Origin: Clonostachys chloroleuca
Taxonomy: Eukaryota; Ascomycota; Sordariomycetes; Hypocreales; Bionectriaceae
Assembly (NCBI GenBank): GCA_037952775.1
Contig: JBANAY010000003.1
Coordinates: forward strand, 14,818,001 to 14,882,000
Direction: 5' to 3'
Length of the DNA stretch: 64,000 bases
How positions within the stretch are numbered: the first letter of the stretch is position 1; each line of letters begins with the position of its first letter. Under the pieces are notes generated by a model, which did not search any database, was not told where the DNA came from, and was given only the letters and a program-made list of their open reading frames with translations. A program made the position numbers and the translations under genes. Positions 1 to 11,584 of this stretch are shown piece after piece.

Positions 1-1480
1 ATATTTAGCTTTAATTTCTATTTTTATCTACTAATATTATTCTTTCTTAGTAATATTTTATAGAATAACTCTATTAGTATAGTAGAATATATATTTATAT
101 TTAGTAAGTAGTTTAAATTTTAGAACTAGTTTTTCTTATTTAAGCTTTTTCTTAAGCTCTTAGAAAATCTACTAGATCTCTTCTTATTATTTTCTAATTA
201 TACTAAGTTTTATATATTTCTTAGGTTCTAATACTTTTTAAAAAATAAATATATCTTTTAGAGGATACTTAGGAATTATAATAGTTATAGAAGTATCTTT
301 TTAATTAATTTTATATATTATTTCTAAAACCTTAGTATTAGTTTTCTTAATTACTCCTAATTACTTCTTATTATTTTTAGTAAATTTCTAATCTTTTTTC
401 TTCTTATTTTTTTTAAATTCTGGATATTAGAGTAAAATATATCTAATCTTATTATAGTTATAGTATTTATATTTCTCTATAGCTCCTAGCTCTATAGGTT
501 CTATATATATTCTAGAGGTTATAGTATATTATTATTATAGTTTTCTAATATTAGTAAAATAAGTTATTTTTCTATTATAAGTTTATTAATAATATTACTA
601 GTTATTAATCCTTATAGCTATAATTATATATTTATAAATACTTTTTAGCCTGTTTTTTTTATATAGTTCTTCTTAAACTTTCTTTTTAAGTTAATTAAAG
701 TAGTAAGATATAGTATATTTCTTATTCTATCTAGTTTTAATTAATAACTAAAAGTAGTAAGTACTAAAGGTTAAATATAATTCTTTCTAAATAAATATAT
801 TAATCTTATATTCTATTTTATACTTTTTATTTTAAATACTAAAGATTTACTTAAAAACTTCTATAAAGTAATTAAAACTTATTATAATATTAATAATATA
901 TTAGCTTTCTTATTTACTAAGATATTTCCTTATAATAGGTTTAAACTAATTAAATATAACTCTCTTAAGTTATAAATAGATATATATAACTTTTCTTTTA
1001 CTAGTATTAAATATAATAGGAAAATAATTAAAGTATATTTAAAATTAGATTATAAATCCCTAGAGTTTATCTTAAGTTCTATTAAATATTTTAGATAGTA
1101 GTAGCTTAAGTAGTTATTCTAGTTCTCTTTTTTAAATAGTAGTTATAGTTTAAATCTAGAGATTAGTATATATAGTAGTTTATTATACTATAATAGCTAT
1201 TATATTAGCTAGCTCTTAGTAAGTATTTATAAGGTATATATAAAGTTAGTTAATTTAGTTTTATAAGAGCTATATTTCCTTAGTATAGTTATTATTATTC
1301 TTACTACTATTATTATTATCCTTATCTATAGTATTATTCTTAATAGTTAGAGTAAGTAGATTATTATTAATAGTAAGAGTATACTATTACTAGGCTTAGG
1401 GTATTATAGTAGTTATAATATCTTCTTTATTATTATATAGTAATTAAGATAAGGTATTAGCTAAATAAGAGTTATTAATA
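1..1480 (-). mobile_element. AT-saturated Gypsy interior (leftward element)
   Basis: This stretch is almost pure A/T, with C nearly always followed by T or C; CpA and TpG are close to absent, the footprint of RIP. No open frame survives. It lies directly downstream, in minus-strand sense, of the LTR at 1481-1868. The first bases after that LTR match, on the opposite strand, those after the LTR end at 53968, so it should hold the 5' leader and gag region of a minus-strand Gypsy element running off the left edge. The gag assignment rests on position rather than on a readable protein. Confidence 0.6.
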
Positions 1481-1868
1481 TATAATAGTTAAATAATTTA
1501 TACTAGATAGAGGTCTAGAGTAGATTAGAATTAAACTAATTAGAATATTATTCTAAGTAGTATAATTAGATTATCTTAAGCTATATAATATAAATTACTA
1601 TTAATATATAAGTATTATAGAGCTAGTAATAATAAATATATAGATAATATTATAATAAGGTTATAACTATATTAATAACTATCTGAAAGAGTATTCTATC
1701 TAGTAAAATAAATATATATATATACTAAGGGATTATTAAGGTTTAGTAATAATCCTAAGTTAAGGATTATAAGGATTATTATAAGATCTGAATAATCCAG
1801 ATATAATTAGAGAGAAAAAGTAGGGTCTATATATAATAGTATATATTAGTTAAATTTATAATAAAATA
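1481..1868 (-). repeat. Gypsy LTR, minus orientation, RIP-mutated
   Basis: A 388-bp unit aligning along its length with 59268-59654 and with the split LTR at 4252-4400 plus 5790-6010. On the minus strand it begins with a mutated TATT and ends in TATA, where the less mutated copy at 6010 ends in GTCACA, so the original was probably a TG...CA LTR. It serves as 5' LTR of the leftward element at 1-1480. Confidence 0.7.
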
Positions 1869-3861
1869 ATAAAGAATACTTAGTATAGAAAATACTAGGT
1901 ACTATACTAAAAGAAACAGTATATATAAAAGTCTAGATAGATATTATACTAGATATAAATATAATATAATAAGATATAAGAATAGTACTTATTAAAGAAC
2001 TCTATAAATATCTACTCTTAGGATATTAAGAAGTTAAGAAAATATTTAATAGGATAAAACAATATTATAATTACCTTAATCTATAAAAGAATATATAAAT
2101 TATAGTTTTAGAATATAATACTTATATATAAACTAAATCTATAAAATATAAACTCTATAGAGAACTTAAACTAGTATAAGTATTAGAATAACTATAGTAA
2201 TTAATATTCTTTAATTATATTATTAAACTATTATTATTAATAGAACTAATAATAAAAGTATAGTATAATAATATCTTAATTATTATTAATAGACTTATAA
2301 AATATAGATATTTTATTCTATATAAGAAAATAAGCTCTATAGAAAACCTTATATACTAATTCCTATAATATATAGTTAGTTACTATAGATTATCTAAGAA
2401 AATAATCTTAGATAGAGGAATAATATTTATAAGTATATATTAATTATAAATAAGATAATTAGATATAACTATTACCTATAGTATAGATTATATATAATAG
2501 TTTAGTATAGGAATTAACTTAACTTATACTTATATATATAAACTATAATTATAAACTAGAATTCCAGAACTAATAAATACTTAATAGACTAGATATATTT
2601 ACTACTATATTTATAAAAGAAATATTATACTTATTATATATAAAAATAAAAATAGAATTAGAATTTATCTAAGAAAGAATAAAGAAATATTATAATAAAA
2701 TAAGATTAAAAAGACTAATTTTAAAGAAGGAAGATAAAGTATATTTACTCTATAAAAATATTATAATAATATAACTAAGTAATAAATTAAACTATAAAAA
2801 ACTTAAACTATTTAAAATTAAGAATAAAAAATTAGATACTAATTATAAACTATTATTACTAGATATAATATATATTTATCTAGTTTTTTATATCTTACTA
2901 CTTAAAAAAATACTAGAAAATACTCTAGATTAAAACTATCTAATTAAGATCTATAAAGAAGAATATAAGCTAGAGAAAATACTAAAAAAGAAAATTAAAA
3001 ATAAATAGATATTTTATTTAATAAAATAGAAAGAATATAATAAAAAAAATAATATATAGGAACCTACTAAATATTTAAAGAACTATTAGTAATTTATTTA
3101 CTAGTTCTACTAGAAGAAGAAGGATTAGTAATACTACTTTAAGTAATATTACTAAAAAGATTCTTTATAGAAGAATTAAAAGAGAAACTAGAAAAATTAA
3201 CTATCTCTATAGTATAAATACTTTAGATCTAAAATACTAGCTTATTTTCCTAAGTCTAAATATACTCTAATTCCTTATAATAATTTCTCTTCTCTATCTC
3301 TTTTTATTCCTCCTCTTCTAATACTTCTATATTATTTAGACCCTTTTTTAGTATCTCTATACCCTTCTTATAAAACTACTTCTATATCTTCTATAAATAA
3401 GAAATTTATATAAAAATCTTAGTTAGTACTATTTTAACTTAAGACTCTTTATTCTTAAGATAAGAGAGCTTCTTATTAATTTTTTTAACTATATAAGTTA
3501 GTAGTTATAATAAGTACTAACTATAAAAATATACTTACTTAATAATATTAAAAACTATAAATAATTATATAAATAATCTAAATAATAATAAATTATATAA
3601 TAACTAATATTTAGAATAATAATATATAAAGTATTCTTCTTAATATAATAGGAATATAGAAGAACCTTAAAACTATATATAATAATATATTCTAACTTTT
3701 AGATATAATTATATACTAATTTAGATTTCTTTTATTTTAATATATAGCTAGATATTTTATTAGTAAGTAATTACTATATAAAATAAATATAGGATTAAGT
3801 ATATATAATAATAGTATAGTATAATAAAATAGCCTTAGGGATAAAACTAATAGAGAGGGGG
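1869..3861 (+). mobile_element. Gypsy chromovirus 3' half (integrase, chromodomain)
   Basis: Decayed plus-strand polyprotein. Around 2395-2450 the translation keeps an ILDRG...F string resembling the integrase SDRGxxF motif. At about 2930-3090 a stop-ridden frame keeps the order EYKLEKIL, then YLIK-KEYN, then EPTKYLKN, matching a chromodomain (YEVEKIL / YLVKWKGY / WEPxxNL). The purine tract AGAGAGGGGG at 3852-3861 is the polypurine tract directly before the 3' LTR. The same tail recurs on the minus strand at 59655-60660. Stops are mostly explained by C-to-T or G-to-A change. The left part of the element is missing. Confidence 0.7.
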
Positions 3862-4243
3862 TATTATATTATAAATAAAGACTATCTTTAAACTATAGGA
3901 AATTATATATAAGGTAAATAGTACTAATCTATCTTAGTAACTAATAAGAGTAACTTTACTTTAGATAAGTAAAGTCTTAAATAAAAACTATTATAAATAC
4001 TCTAGTAAATATACTAGTATATATATATATTTATTTCTATAGTCTAAATACTCTTTTAGATAGTTATTAATATAATTATCTATATAACTATTATTACTAG
4101 CTCTATAATACTTATATATTAATAGTAACTTATATTATATAGCTATATAATAACCTAATTATACTACTCAGAATAATACTCTAATTAGTTTAACCCTGAT
4201 CTACTCTAGATCCTATCCAGTATAAGTTAACCTAATTATTATA
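3862..4243 (+). repeat. Gypsy 3' LTR, plus orientation
   Basis: It starts right after the polypurine tract and ends in the mutated form of the family terminus. Its last ~230 bases match the other LTR copies, while its first ~150 differ, so it belongs to a sister subfamily with a different U3. It is followed by GGAGGGGA (4244-4251), a second polypurine-like tract, and then another LTR. Confidence 0.6.
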
Positions 4244-4251
4244 GGAGGGGA

Positions 4252-4400
4252 TATTATATTATAAATTTAACTAATATATACTATTATATATAGATTCTAT
4301 CTTTTTCCTCTAATTATAATTAAATTATTTAGATCTTATAATAATCCTTATAATCCTTAACTTAGGATTATTACTAAGCCTTAATAATCCCCTAATATAT
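4252..4400 (+). repeat. Left part of a Gypsy LTR split by Tc1
   Basis: This matches the U3 half of the LTRs at 1481-1868 and 59268-59654 in opposite orientation. It stops in a TATATA stretch exactly where the Tc1-like element begins; the LTR resumes at 5790. Confidence 0.7.
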
Positions 4401-4401
4401 A

Positions 4402-5789
4402 AACTAACCTAGCAAAAGTTTACGACTACCCCCACTATAACACTATATACCTATTCTAACCTTCCAATTTAGATTATATATTTTTAGCCCAAAAAGTATC
4501 CAATTAGAATAATAAATATATTTCTAGATAGCCTAAAGCTAATAGATTAATATTTTATATACCATCCGCGCGTACGGATGACTGTACGCAATCTATTGGG
4601 CAGTAACTCTATCAACCTGCGTATTTGAGGCTGGGGGATATCTTACTATACCTGCTGAATATATTCTATGAAAATCGCTCTATCAGCTGTATTATTTTTA
4701 AGGTGATAAAGTAAGGGATATCTCTTCCTTAATTGATGCTTAAGAAGGCTCTAAACGTTCTCTATTGGGCTCAAATCTGGGGAACAAGGAGGCTACTCCA
4801 GCAGCTCAATCCTATATACAGCTAGTTACACCATAGAGCTCTCAGATGTATAAATCCTTGCGTTATCCTGTTGAAATCTTCTAGTTCTATCGTATAACGG
4901 CAGAAGCCCCTTATAGAGGGCTTTTTGATAGCTCCAAGCTGTATAGCCCTTACGAGGGGCGTTGTTATCGCGAGTTATTAGTACAAGCGGCGTCCTTCCC
5001 GTCTTCCAGATTCCTCCCCAATATATCTGAGAAAGTATAGGCTGGTTGTGATCTGTTTTATTAATAAGCTCTTTATTGTACTTCTCATAAGGGTACCGGA
5101 AGAGATATATATTAGGGTTATCTGATTTATTCTGAATAGAAACCTTATCCGAGTTAATCATCTAAGAGTATAAGCTGCCGTACGAGACCCTTATCTTTAA
5201 AGAGTAATACCTTAACCAAATCCTCAATATCCTCCAACCAAGCTTGTACCCAATAAAGCCGGATAGCTGCTATTTCTGCTGTTAGCTTCGGCCTTTTTAT
5301 AGCCTTCTATTTGCGCTTGAAATAGCTGCGTACAACATATCGAACTATATCAATACTAACGCGGCTATCCACCTCAGCTGTTAGGGCTCCCCATATGATA
5401 TCGCGATCTTTATATACCATACATACGATATATCGCTTCTCCGTCTTCGTAAGCTTATTAGGCCGCCCGGATCTTGGCTTATAATCCACAGAGCCCGTTT
5501 CCTCAAACTGCTTTTTAAGGGCTAAGACCGTAGTATATATAGTCCGGAACTCACGAGCAACCGCACGTACGGACCTTCCTGCAGCTAGCTGCCCCAATAT
5601 AGCTCCTTTTGCTTCAGGAGAAAATTAGCAGCCTCGACCACGATTTCCTGATATCTCGACCCCAAAGCAACGTATTTTACTTATAAATTAGCTGTGTTAT
5701 GTATGTTAAAAGAAGGAGGTTGGGTCGCGAACGCATCGGCGCGAAAAGGCGGTGGGGTCGGGTGGTCGCAAACTTTTGCACACCCACTG
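4402..5789 (-). mobile_element. Tc1-like transposon (type A), defective, inside an LTR
   Basis: The ends form imperfect inverted repeats with the core CAAAAGTTT(A/G)CGAC(T/C)ACCC, flanked by TA at 4400-4401 and 5790-5791, the Tc1/mariner target. Minus-strand fragments encode an N-terminal helix-turn-helix (5307-5597: GRSVRAVAREF, SGRPNKLT) and part of the DDE catalytic domain (4826-5161: YWGGIWKTGRTPL, RRFQQDNARI, which holds the second catalytic Asp). The frame between and after these pieces is broken. A second, more decayed copy is at 34713-36093. Confidence 0.85.
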
Positions 5790-6010
5790 TATATATATTT
5801 ATTTTACTAACTAGAATACTCTTTCAGATAGTTATTAATATAATTCTCTATATAACTATTATTACTAGCTCTATAATACTTATATATTAATAGTAACTTA
5901 TATTATACAGCCTAAGATAACCTAATCATACTACTCAGAATAACTCTCTAATTAGTTCAACCCTGACCTACCCTAGACCCCCGTCCAGTATAAGTCGCCC
6001 AACCGTCACA
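5790..6010 (+). repeat. Right part of the split Gypsy LTR
   Basis: Continuation of the LTR begun at 4252. It ends in CAACCGTCACA, the best-preserved terminus of this family in the window, and keeps more C and G than the other copies. Together the halves make an LTR of about 370 bp. Confidence 0.7.
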
Positions 6011-6391
6011 TAAACAGTCAACCTCTTACCATCATCCCTCACCACTATAAGATAACAGTGCTAATGTAGTATATATATAGTCCGAAGCAAGTGAATTCAG
6101 AACAACGATAGTATAGTTAAACTCGTATATGTCTCTGCGAAAAAGCTAGGGGCTCGAGGTTTCTTAGTCCTACACGAAGGCCGCTAACACCACTCCCAAT
6201 CCTAAGCCCAAATCCTAATCCTCACTCTGCACCCCCACTCCAACCCGTCGTACCAGAAGATCTGTGGAAGAGAGTCGTATGGCTTCAAATCCTTAGCCAG
6301 AAGTTGAGACTCATCCCCAGCTCACCCGTTTTTTCCTCGTCAGGATAGACCCATGATCTCCACGTCTGAGTCGCAGGCTTGAAGCTCCCCG

Positions 6392-6991
6392 CTACTCGTA
6401 GAATCGGGGGCGACGAGTCGGCGTAGGAGGAGCCGGGCGAGGGGGCTTCGGGTTAGGCTTGGGTTTAACAATCTTGCCGCATCGAGAAAGCCCAAGAGCT
6501 TCGATTTCTAGGTAACATCGCGTTCTTCAAGCCCCTTGTCACGGTAAAATCGTGGCCGACGGGTTAGTGCAGGAGAGCTAGGACGGACGGGCGAGGGTTT
6601 TGGCTTGAACTTCAAGATTTTCCCTTTCCAAGCAAGTTCCCGTGATATGAGCTTGCTGAGTAGTTCGCGTGCTTTGATATTATCATCATGGTAGGCACGA
6701 GAGTGGCGGGTTGGGGCTGGAGGGGTCGGGCGAGGAGGGTTCGGGTTAGGCTTGGGCTTGGAAATTTTGTCACGAAGATCTAGCTCGCGCTCCTCAAGCT
6801 GAGCATTGAGGATGGCATCCCGTTCCTGATCACTTCATCACTCCTCTCAGGGGGTAGCACGAATACACCTCTTCAATTTCAGACCTTAGACTGAGAGAAA
6901 TATCGCTAGGGTTTGTTGAAAGAGCGAGTGTGTGAGAAGCCAAGCCGAATACAAGACCTGCGGCAACCCGAATTTGCATGATATCAACCAT
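6392..6991 (-). pseudogene. Secreted proline-rich tandem-repeat protein, broken
   Basis: I do not recognise a family. From 6991 (or the in-frame Met at 6979) the minus strand encodes a signal-peptide-like start (MQIRVAAGLVFGLASHTLA). After frame changes near 6840 come three imperfect repeats of about 48 residues, each with a charged LEERE-type helix followed by a K-P-rich segment: KPKPNPNPPRPTPPAPT (about 6730-6770), KFKPKPSPVRPSSPALT (about 6575-6620) and KPKPNPKPPRPAPPTPT (about 6420-6465). The last ends RRPRFYE and a stop at 6392. A stop and another frame change separate repeats two and three. Some breaks could be introns, but no consensus splice sites stood out. Secretion plus repeats would fit an effector-like or cell-wall protein; that is inference. 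Confidence 0.5.
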
Positions 6992-7321
6992 TTCGGAAGA
7001 CAGATGAGGTATTGAAGTCTCTTCAAAAAATGATAGATTTCCGGAAAAAAGGCAAGGAGTATATAGAGGCTAATGAATGTAGTAGCTTCTGCTTTTTGTT
7101 TTTGTTCTGAGTTTTGATGTTCCTGCCAGCAAGCGGAGAGGAGGCTTGCGTTCTTATACTACTCTCTCATGCAGAGGCACTACCTGTTTGTCAATTCGCC
7201 ACTCCACCGTCCCGACTAACGACCATGCGCACATGTAGTGATTTCAAGAAAGATTTACCATCGCGCACCAATAAATCCCTAACGGTCGTAGTGCCTAGCT
7301 AGGCAAATATCAAGAGGTATA

Positions 7322-10077
7322 AGTTCCAACCCTAGTCAACCGAATACCCCCTCAACCGAACACCAAGATGAAAATCGCGATAGATTTAAAAATTAACATA
7401 GTAATATTAATTCAATAGATATTCAAAAGAGAAGCTATTCAAGTTACCAGATAAAGTATAGCTCTTTAAAGATATAATTTTCTAATTTATCTGGTACCTC
7501 TATCTTATCTAGGATTATAGTATACTGGTCAGCTTGTTCAGCTAGCTATTTAACTGTTATAAACTTACTATTTGGATTAGGAAGTAATCGAGTCTGTTTT
7601 TTCAGCCTGAGTATCTTATTTTGCCTCTCTAATTATATAATCTTTACTATAGTAATTAATATCTTTACTTATTACTTATTAAGACCCTTATAAATCTTCC
7701 GGAATAGTAGTCTTATCAGTAGATTAATTTACTTATTATTAATAAAATTATAAATAATCTTCCGGATCTGGTAGCTACCCTTAGGTATTAAGATATAATA
7801 TTTATAATTATCTTTATACTTTATCCTGGCCCTTAGAGGAGTTAAGGGAGATAAGGGTACCCGGAAGGGTCCTATAAGCAGCTATAATATATATAGACTT
7901 ATTAGCAGCTTTATAATATTAACTAGCTATAAGCCGGATACCTTCCAGCTAGAGTAAATATTTATAGCTATTAGACTTGTTGATTTTAGAGATCATAGCC
8001 TCTATAAGTTAGTGGTCAGGACCGCTAGCAATTAGCGGTTGCAACCACTAGCTGTTAGTGATAGCAGCCACTGTACGTTAGTGGCTGTTAGACCCTTGCA
8101 ACAGCTAGCTAATAGCGGTTGAGATCGCTATCTATTAGTGATCGTTATCGCTAGCCAATAGCGATACAGCCCTGTGGGTTAGTGGCTGAGTCCCCTGTGG
8201 GTCAGTGGCTATAGCCCCTGTGGGCTTGTGGCTAAGCCACTATAACCACTACAGCTTAGCGGGCTCCAGCAACCCCTTTAGGGCTAGGAGCCTTAGCAGC
8301 TTATTTATAGGTTATTAGGCTATATTTAGCTCTAGAAAAATCAAGAAAAGTCCTACCAACTTCTAGGAGCCTAACCTATACCCAGGCTACCCTATAACCA
8401 GCCTACCCTAGACTAGACCTTAGATCTTAGATAATTCCTTCAGCTTTAAAGATAAGGTATCTAATATCTATACTCAACTAATCAGAAAGACTAGCTCTTT
8501 CAGATAAAAGTGGGTCTTAAAAAGGTATATATATCGGTCGAAGGTTTTGGTGGTTGTGAGTCGATTTTTTAGATTTCCTATAGTAATGAATTTTGCGGAA
8601 AATCAAAAGTAGCCCGGGAAGCTACTGTAGCGGGTTTTAGAGTAGTTTTTAGTCGGTAGATATATGAGAGGAAATAGGATAAAATTCTAGGAACTCTCAT
8701 AAAAATAAGATATTTTTGCGCTATAAAATGCACTATAAATCATCTTCTTAGTACTTAAATTGACTGAGTTATTAGCAAGTGTTCAGCTTGAAAAGCTGTG
8801 AGTTATAGCGAACTTCCTGCTGCGTTATAGCGGCTTCAAGGCCTAATACACCTTGAAAGCCCCTGTAAATTCAACAAGACTAACTAATCAAGCTTTATAA
8901 TAATACTCTAGGAAGGTTATCTTACTAATTAGTAAGGAATCAATTAGAATATCCTTCTTTATAAGCTTATTATAATAAGCTCTCTTTATTAGTAAAAAGA
9001 CTAAGAGATTAAGCAGCTATAAAATATATAATAAATATAATAATAGGAAAAGAAGGAATATATTATTCTAGAAGTATCTGATTATAAATTTATTAGTTAT
9101 ATAACTTCTATAGCTATTAAGGATAAGCAGCCTAGGTCTCTTTATCTTAAACTTTATTAATAGGATAAAGATTAGGTCTAGCTATATAAGAGTAATCTTA
9201 TTATTAGTCCAGCCTATTATAGAAGCTATAAAAAACTACTCCTTATATAGTTTAACTTCAGGAGGAAACTACTACTATTAAATCTACTTCCCTTAGAAGA
9301 TATAAAGAGAAGAAAGAGCCCGACCTAGGGTATTAATAGATTTAATAGTAGTTATTAAATCCTATAATCCTAACTATTATAAGAGGGTATATTATTTCCT
9401 TAATAATCTAAGTACTAGCCTGTTACCTCTAACTTCTTCTATAATACCGGCTTTATCTATATTCTAATAGTCTCCTGGAGTAATAAGTTTAATAGCTGGA
9501 TTATTTATTATTATAAAGAAATCCTTGATCTGATCAGTTATAGCCCTATTAATATAAAGGAGGTTAATTCGCTTACCTTATAATATCTTGATTTCCGGGT
9601 GCGATCTTAAGAAGCCCTCTAACTAGTACTTTCTAAGATACGCTGGAGGGTCTAAAGCCGGGAGTAATAATAAGACTATTATAATAACCTAGCTATATAA
9701 AGGAGTATTGCTGATAGAGTCTTAAGTTAATACCTACCCGATAAGATCCCTTTCCTGCTTTACTGAGAGGTATTAATAGACTTCTGCGATTACTCTGTAT
9801 AGCTTACTGCTGTTGATACGGTCGTACAATATAGTTAATAGGATACCCCAGAGCTTCGCAGCCTTATACAGGCCTATACCCTTATTATTAGCCCAAATCG
9901 CCTGTTGAAGTATGTCTTCTGTATAGTTTTTTATTGCGAGTTTAATAATATATAAATTAATTAAATTAGATAAGAATTAGTGAAGATATCGCATAAATTG
10001 AAGGAAGGTAACGCGAGTGTGGATGGAAAAAAAAGTGTTCGGTTGAGGGGGGTGTTCGGTTGACTAGGGTTGGAACT
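7322..10077 (-). mobile_element. Fot1/pogo-type DNA transposon, RIP-degraded
   Basis: Terminal inverted repeats of about 45 bp (AGTTCCAACCCTAGTCAACC inward) lie at 7322 and 10077 and are flanked by TA on both sides. The minus strand from about 9960 leftward keeps a recognisable Fot1/pogo N-terminus with stops: a Psq-type helix-turn-helix (YTEDILQQAI, KAAKLWGI, LYDRI), then the CENPB-type domain (GFLRSHPEIK, GKRINLLYINRAIT, IKDFF, NNPAIK). Catalytic motifs are not readable. Subtracting the nested element at 7977-8877 leaves about 1.86 kb, normal for this family. Confidence 0.85.
7977..8877. mobile_element. 901-bp palindrome-rich non-autonomous element (Rep-A copy 1)
   Basis: Bounded by imperfect inverted ends (TTGTTGATTTTAG and the reverse of AAATTCAACAA) and the 3-bp direct repeat GAC at 7974-7976 and 8878-8880. 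Roughly the first 300 bases are packed with variants of TTAGCGGTTGCAACC, each nearly its own reverse complement. The rest is non-coding and includes the hairpin AGTAGCCCGGGAAGCTACT. It keeps many CpA/TpG dinucleotides while the host Fot1 has lost them. A second copy, split by a Tc1, spans 34565-36863. Confidence 0.65.
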
Positions 10078-10079
10078 TA

Positions 10080-11584
10080 TGTGGAAGCGCCCCCGAGGAA
10101 TCCAGGACAACTCTGATACACTTTTAGAATAATGAAACCCCAATCACAGTAGTTGGGGAGGATTCGCTAATCAACATTGCTGAAAGCGCTGTTGTCGCTC
10201 AAACGTTCCATGCGCGGATACGCGTTCCTATTAGCACCCTCAAAAGGTTTGAGTTTTTGTTGTGGTGATTAAGGCAGAATTTCTACCAGGATAACAGTGA
10301 TCAAACTCTGACTTGTTATGGCGTCTCTCGGCTGAACAGAAACTCCCCTTCAACCTTTTTGAATCCAACATATTTCTCATGGGTTTGAAAATACCCCGGT
10401 GTCTCTCTTATATAGATAGAAGACAACGGGGTAATTTAACGTGGTTAAAAACCTATATCAACACATATTAAAGATGATGTAGTGCTTTAATATTCATGCT
10501 GTCATATCTATACTGATAGTTTAAAAAGGTCGTTGATAGCTGCGCTCACCAAGTCCAAGCAAGCTAGTATCTACCTCAGTAGTTTAAGAAATGGACGCAT
10601 ATTTCGAGAAGGACGGCCTTCGTGCCTTATGCCAGTGGGGCTGATGGACTAGAAGCCAAGTATATCCCTCTTGCAGCTCCACGCTACTCCACAGCCTAAC
10701 AGGCGGCCGGAGGATCAGGATCGACGCTGCTTGGAATGTCATGCTCGCGACATGGGGGTCAGATAGAACCCCGTAACTTTGGAGCAGTTAGCCTGATGGC
10801 TGGCTTACATCTGCTACACGACATGGGCCAGGGCTGGCATCCGAAATAAACGCTCTGCTTTCAAATCAGTCATTTATCTTTGACTGTAATCAGAGTGCTA
10901 CGATTTTTGTATCTTGAGGGCAAATAGTGATTTAACGTTTGGTGAAACAACACACATGAGGGATCATGCCCCAGAAGCCTAACTTAGGAAGTTTGTCTCA
11001 TTTGTCTCTACCAAATTCTTAGGATATGAAATTAGCCTGTGGCTATTTCATTAAGAACAGAATTGAAATTAAACTTTACGAAGTGACTTTGTGCCACTGA
11101 TATTTGTGATATTACCAAACATGTACGACTTTTGTGAGGGTCGTAAGAACGTGGGCTACAGGGTAGCAACTCATGTGAGGCGAGAAGTTCAGGACTAGAG
11201 AATGCCACCAATCAGGTGATGAAGATACTGGTTTTCAATGTATAGACATACTGAGATATTTGGGAGATAAAAAACACGTCTACTTATTCCTCAGATAAGT
11301 CTATGTCATACTGATCGAGGTGGAAGTCGGGTTCGGTATATTCAACCAATTACAGCATCTCATTTTTCGGGAAATTACAAGGTACAAAGTACAAGGGCTA
11401 TTTCCCGAGCTTTGAGCTTCATTGAAAAAATACCAATTCCCGAACTCCAGCTCCGACATTATTATTTGGCACGAAGTTATAGCCGACAACAAACAATGCC
11501 CGAACCCGAGAAACGTCGTCGACGTCCCCCCGTGTAAGAGGAACTCACATGCAGCACATCTAGTTGTGGAAAGCTAATTAAATC
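10080..11584. other. Intergenic, no supported gene
   Basis: About 1.5 kb of normal base composition between the Fot1-type element and the first regulator. Only short ORFs without recognisable motifs are present. The right end should hold the promoter of the regulator at 11585. I found no CGG-N5-CCG site here. Confidence 0.5.

Noticed and set aside
5699..5890. Plus-strand 63-codon ORF
   Set aside because: It spans the Tc1 end and the LTR junction; no motif.
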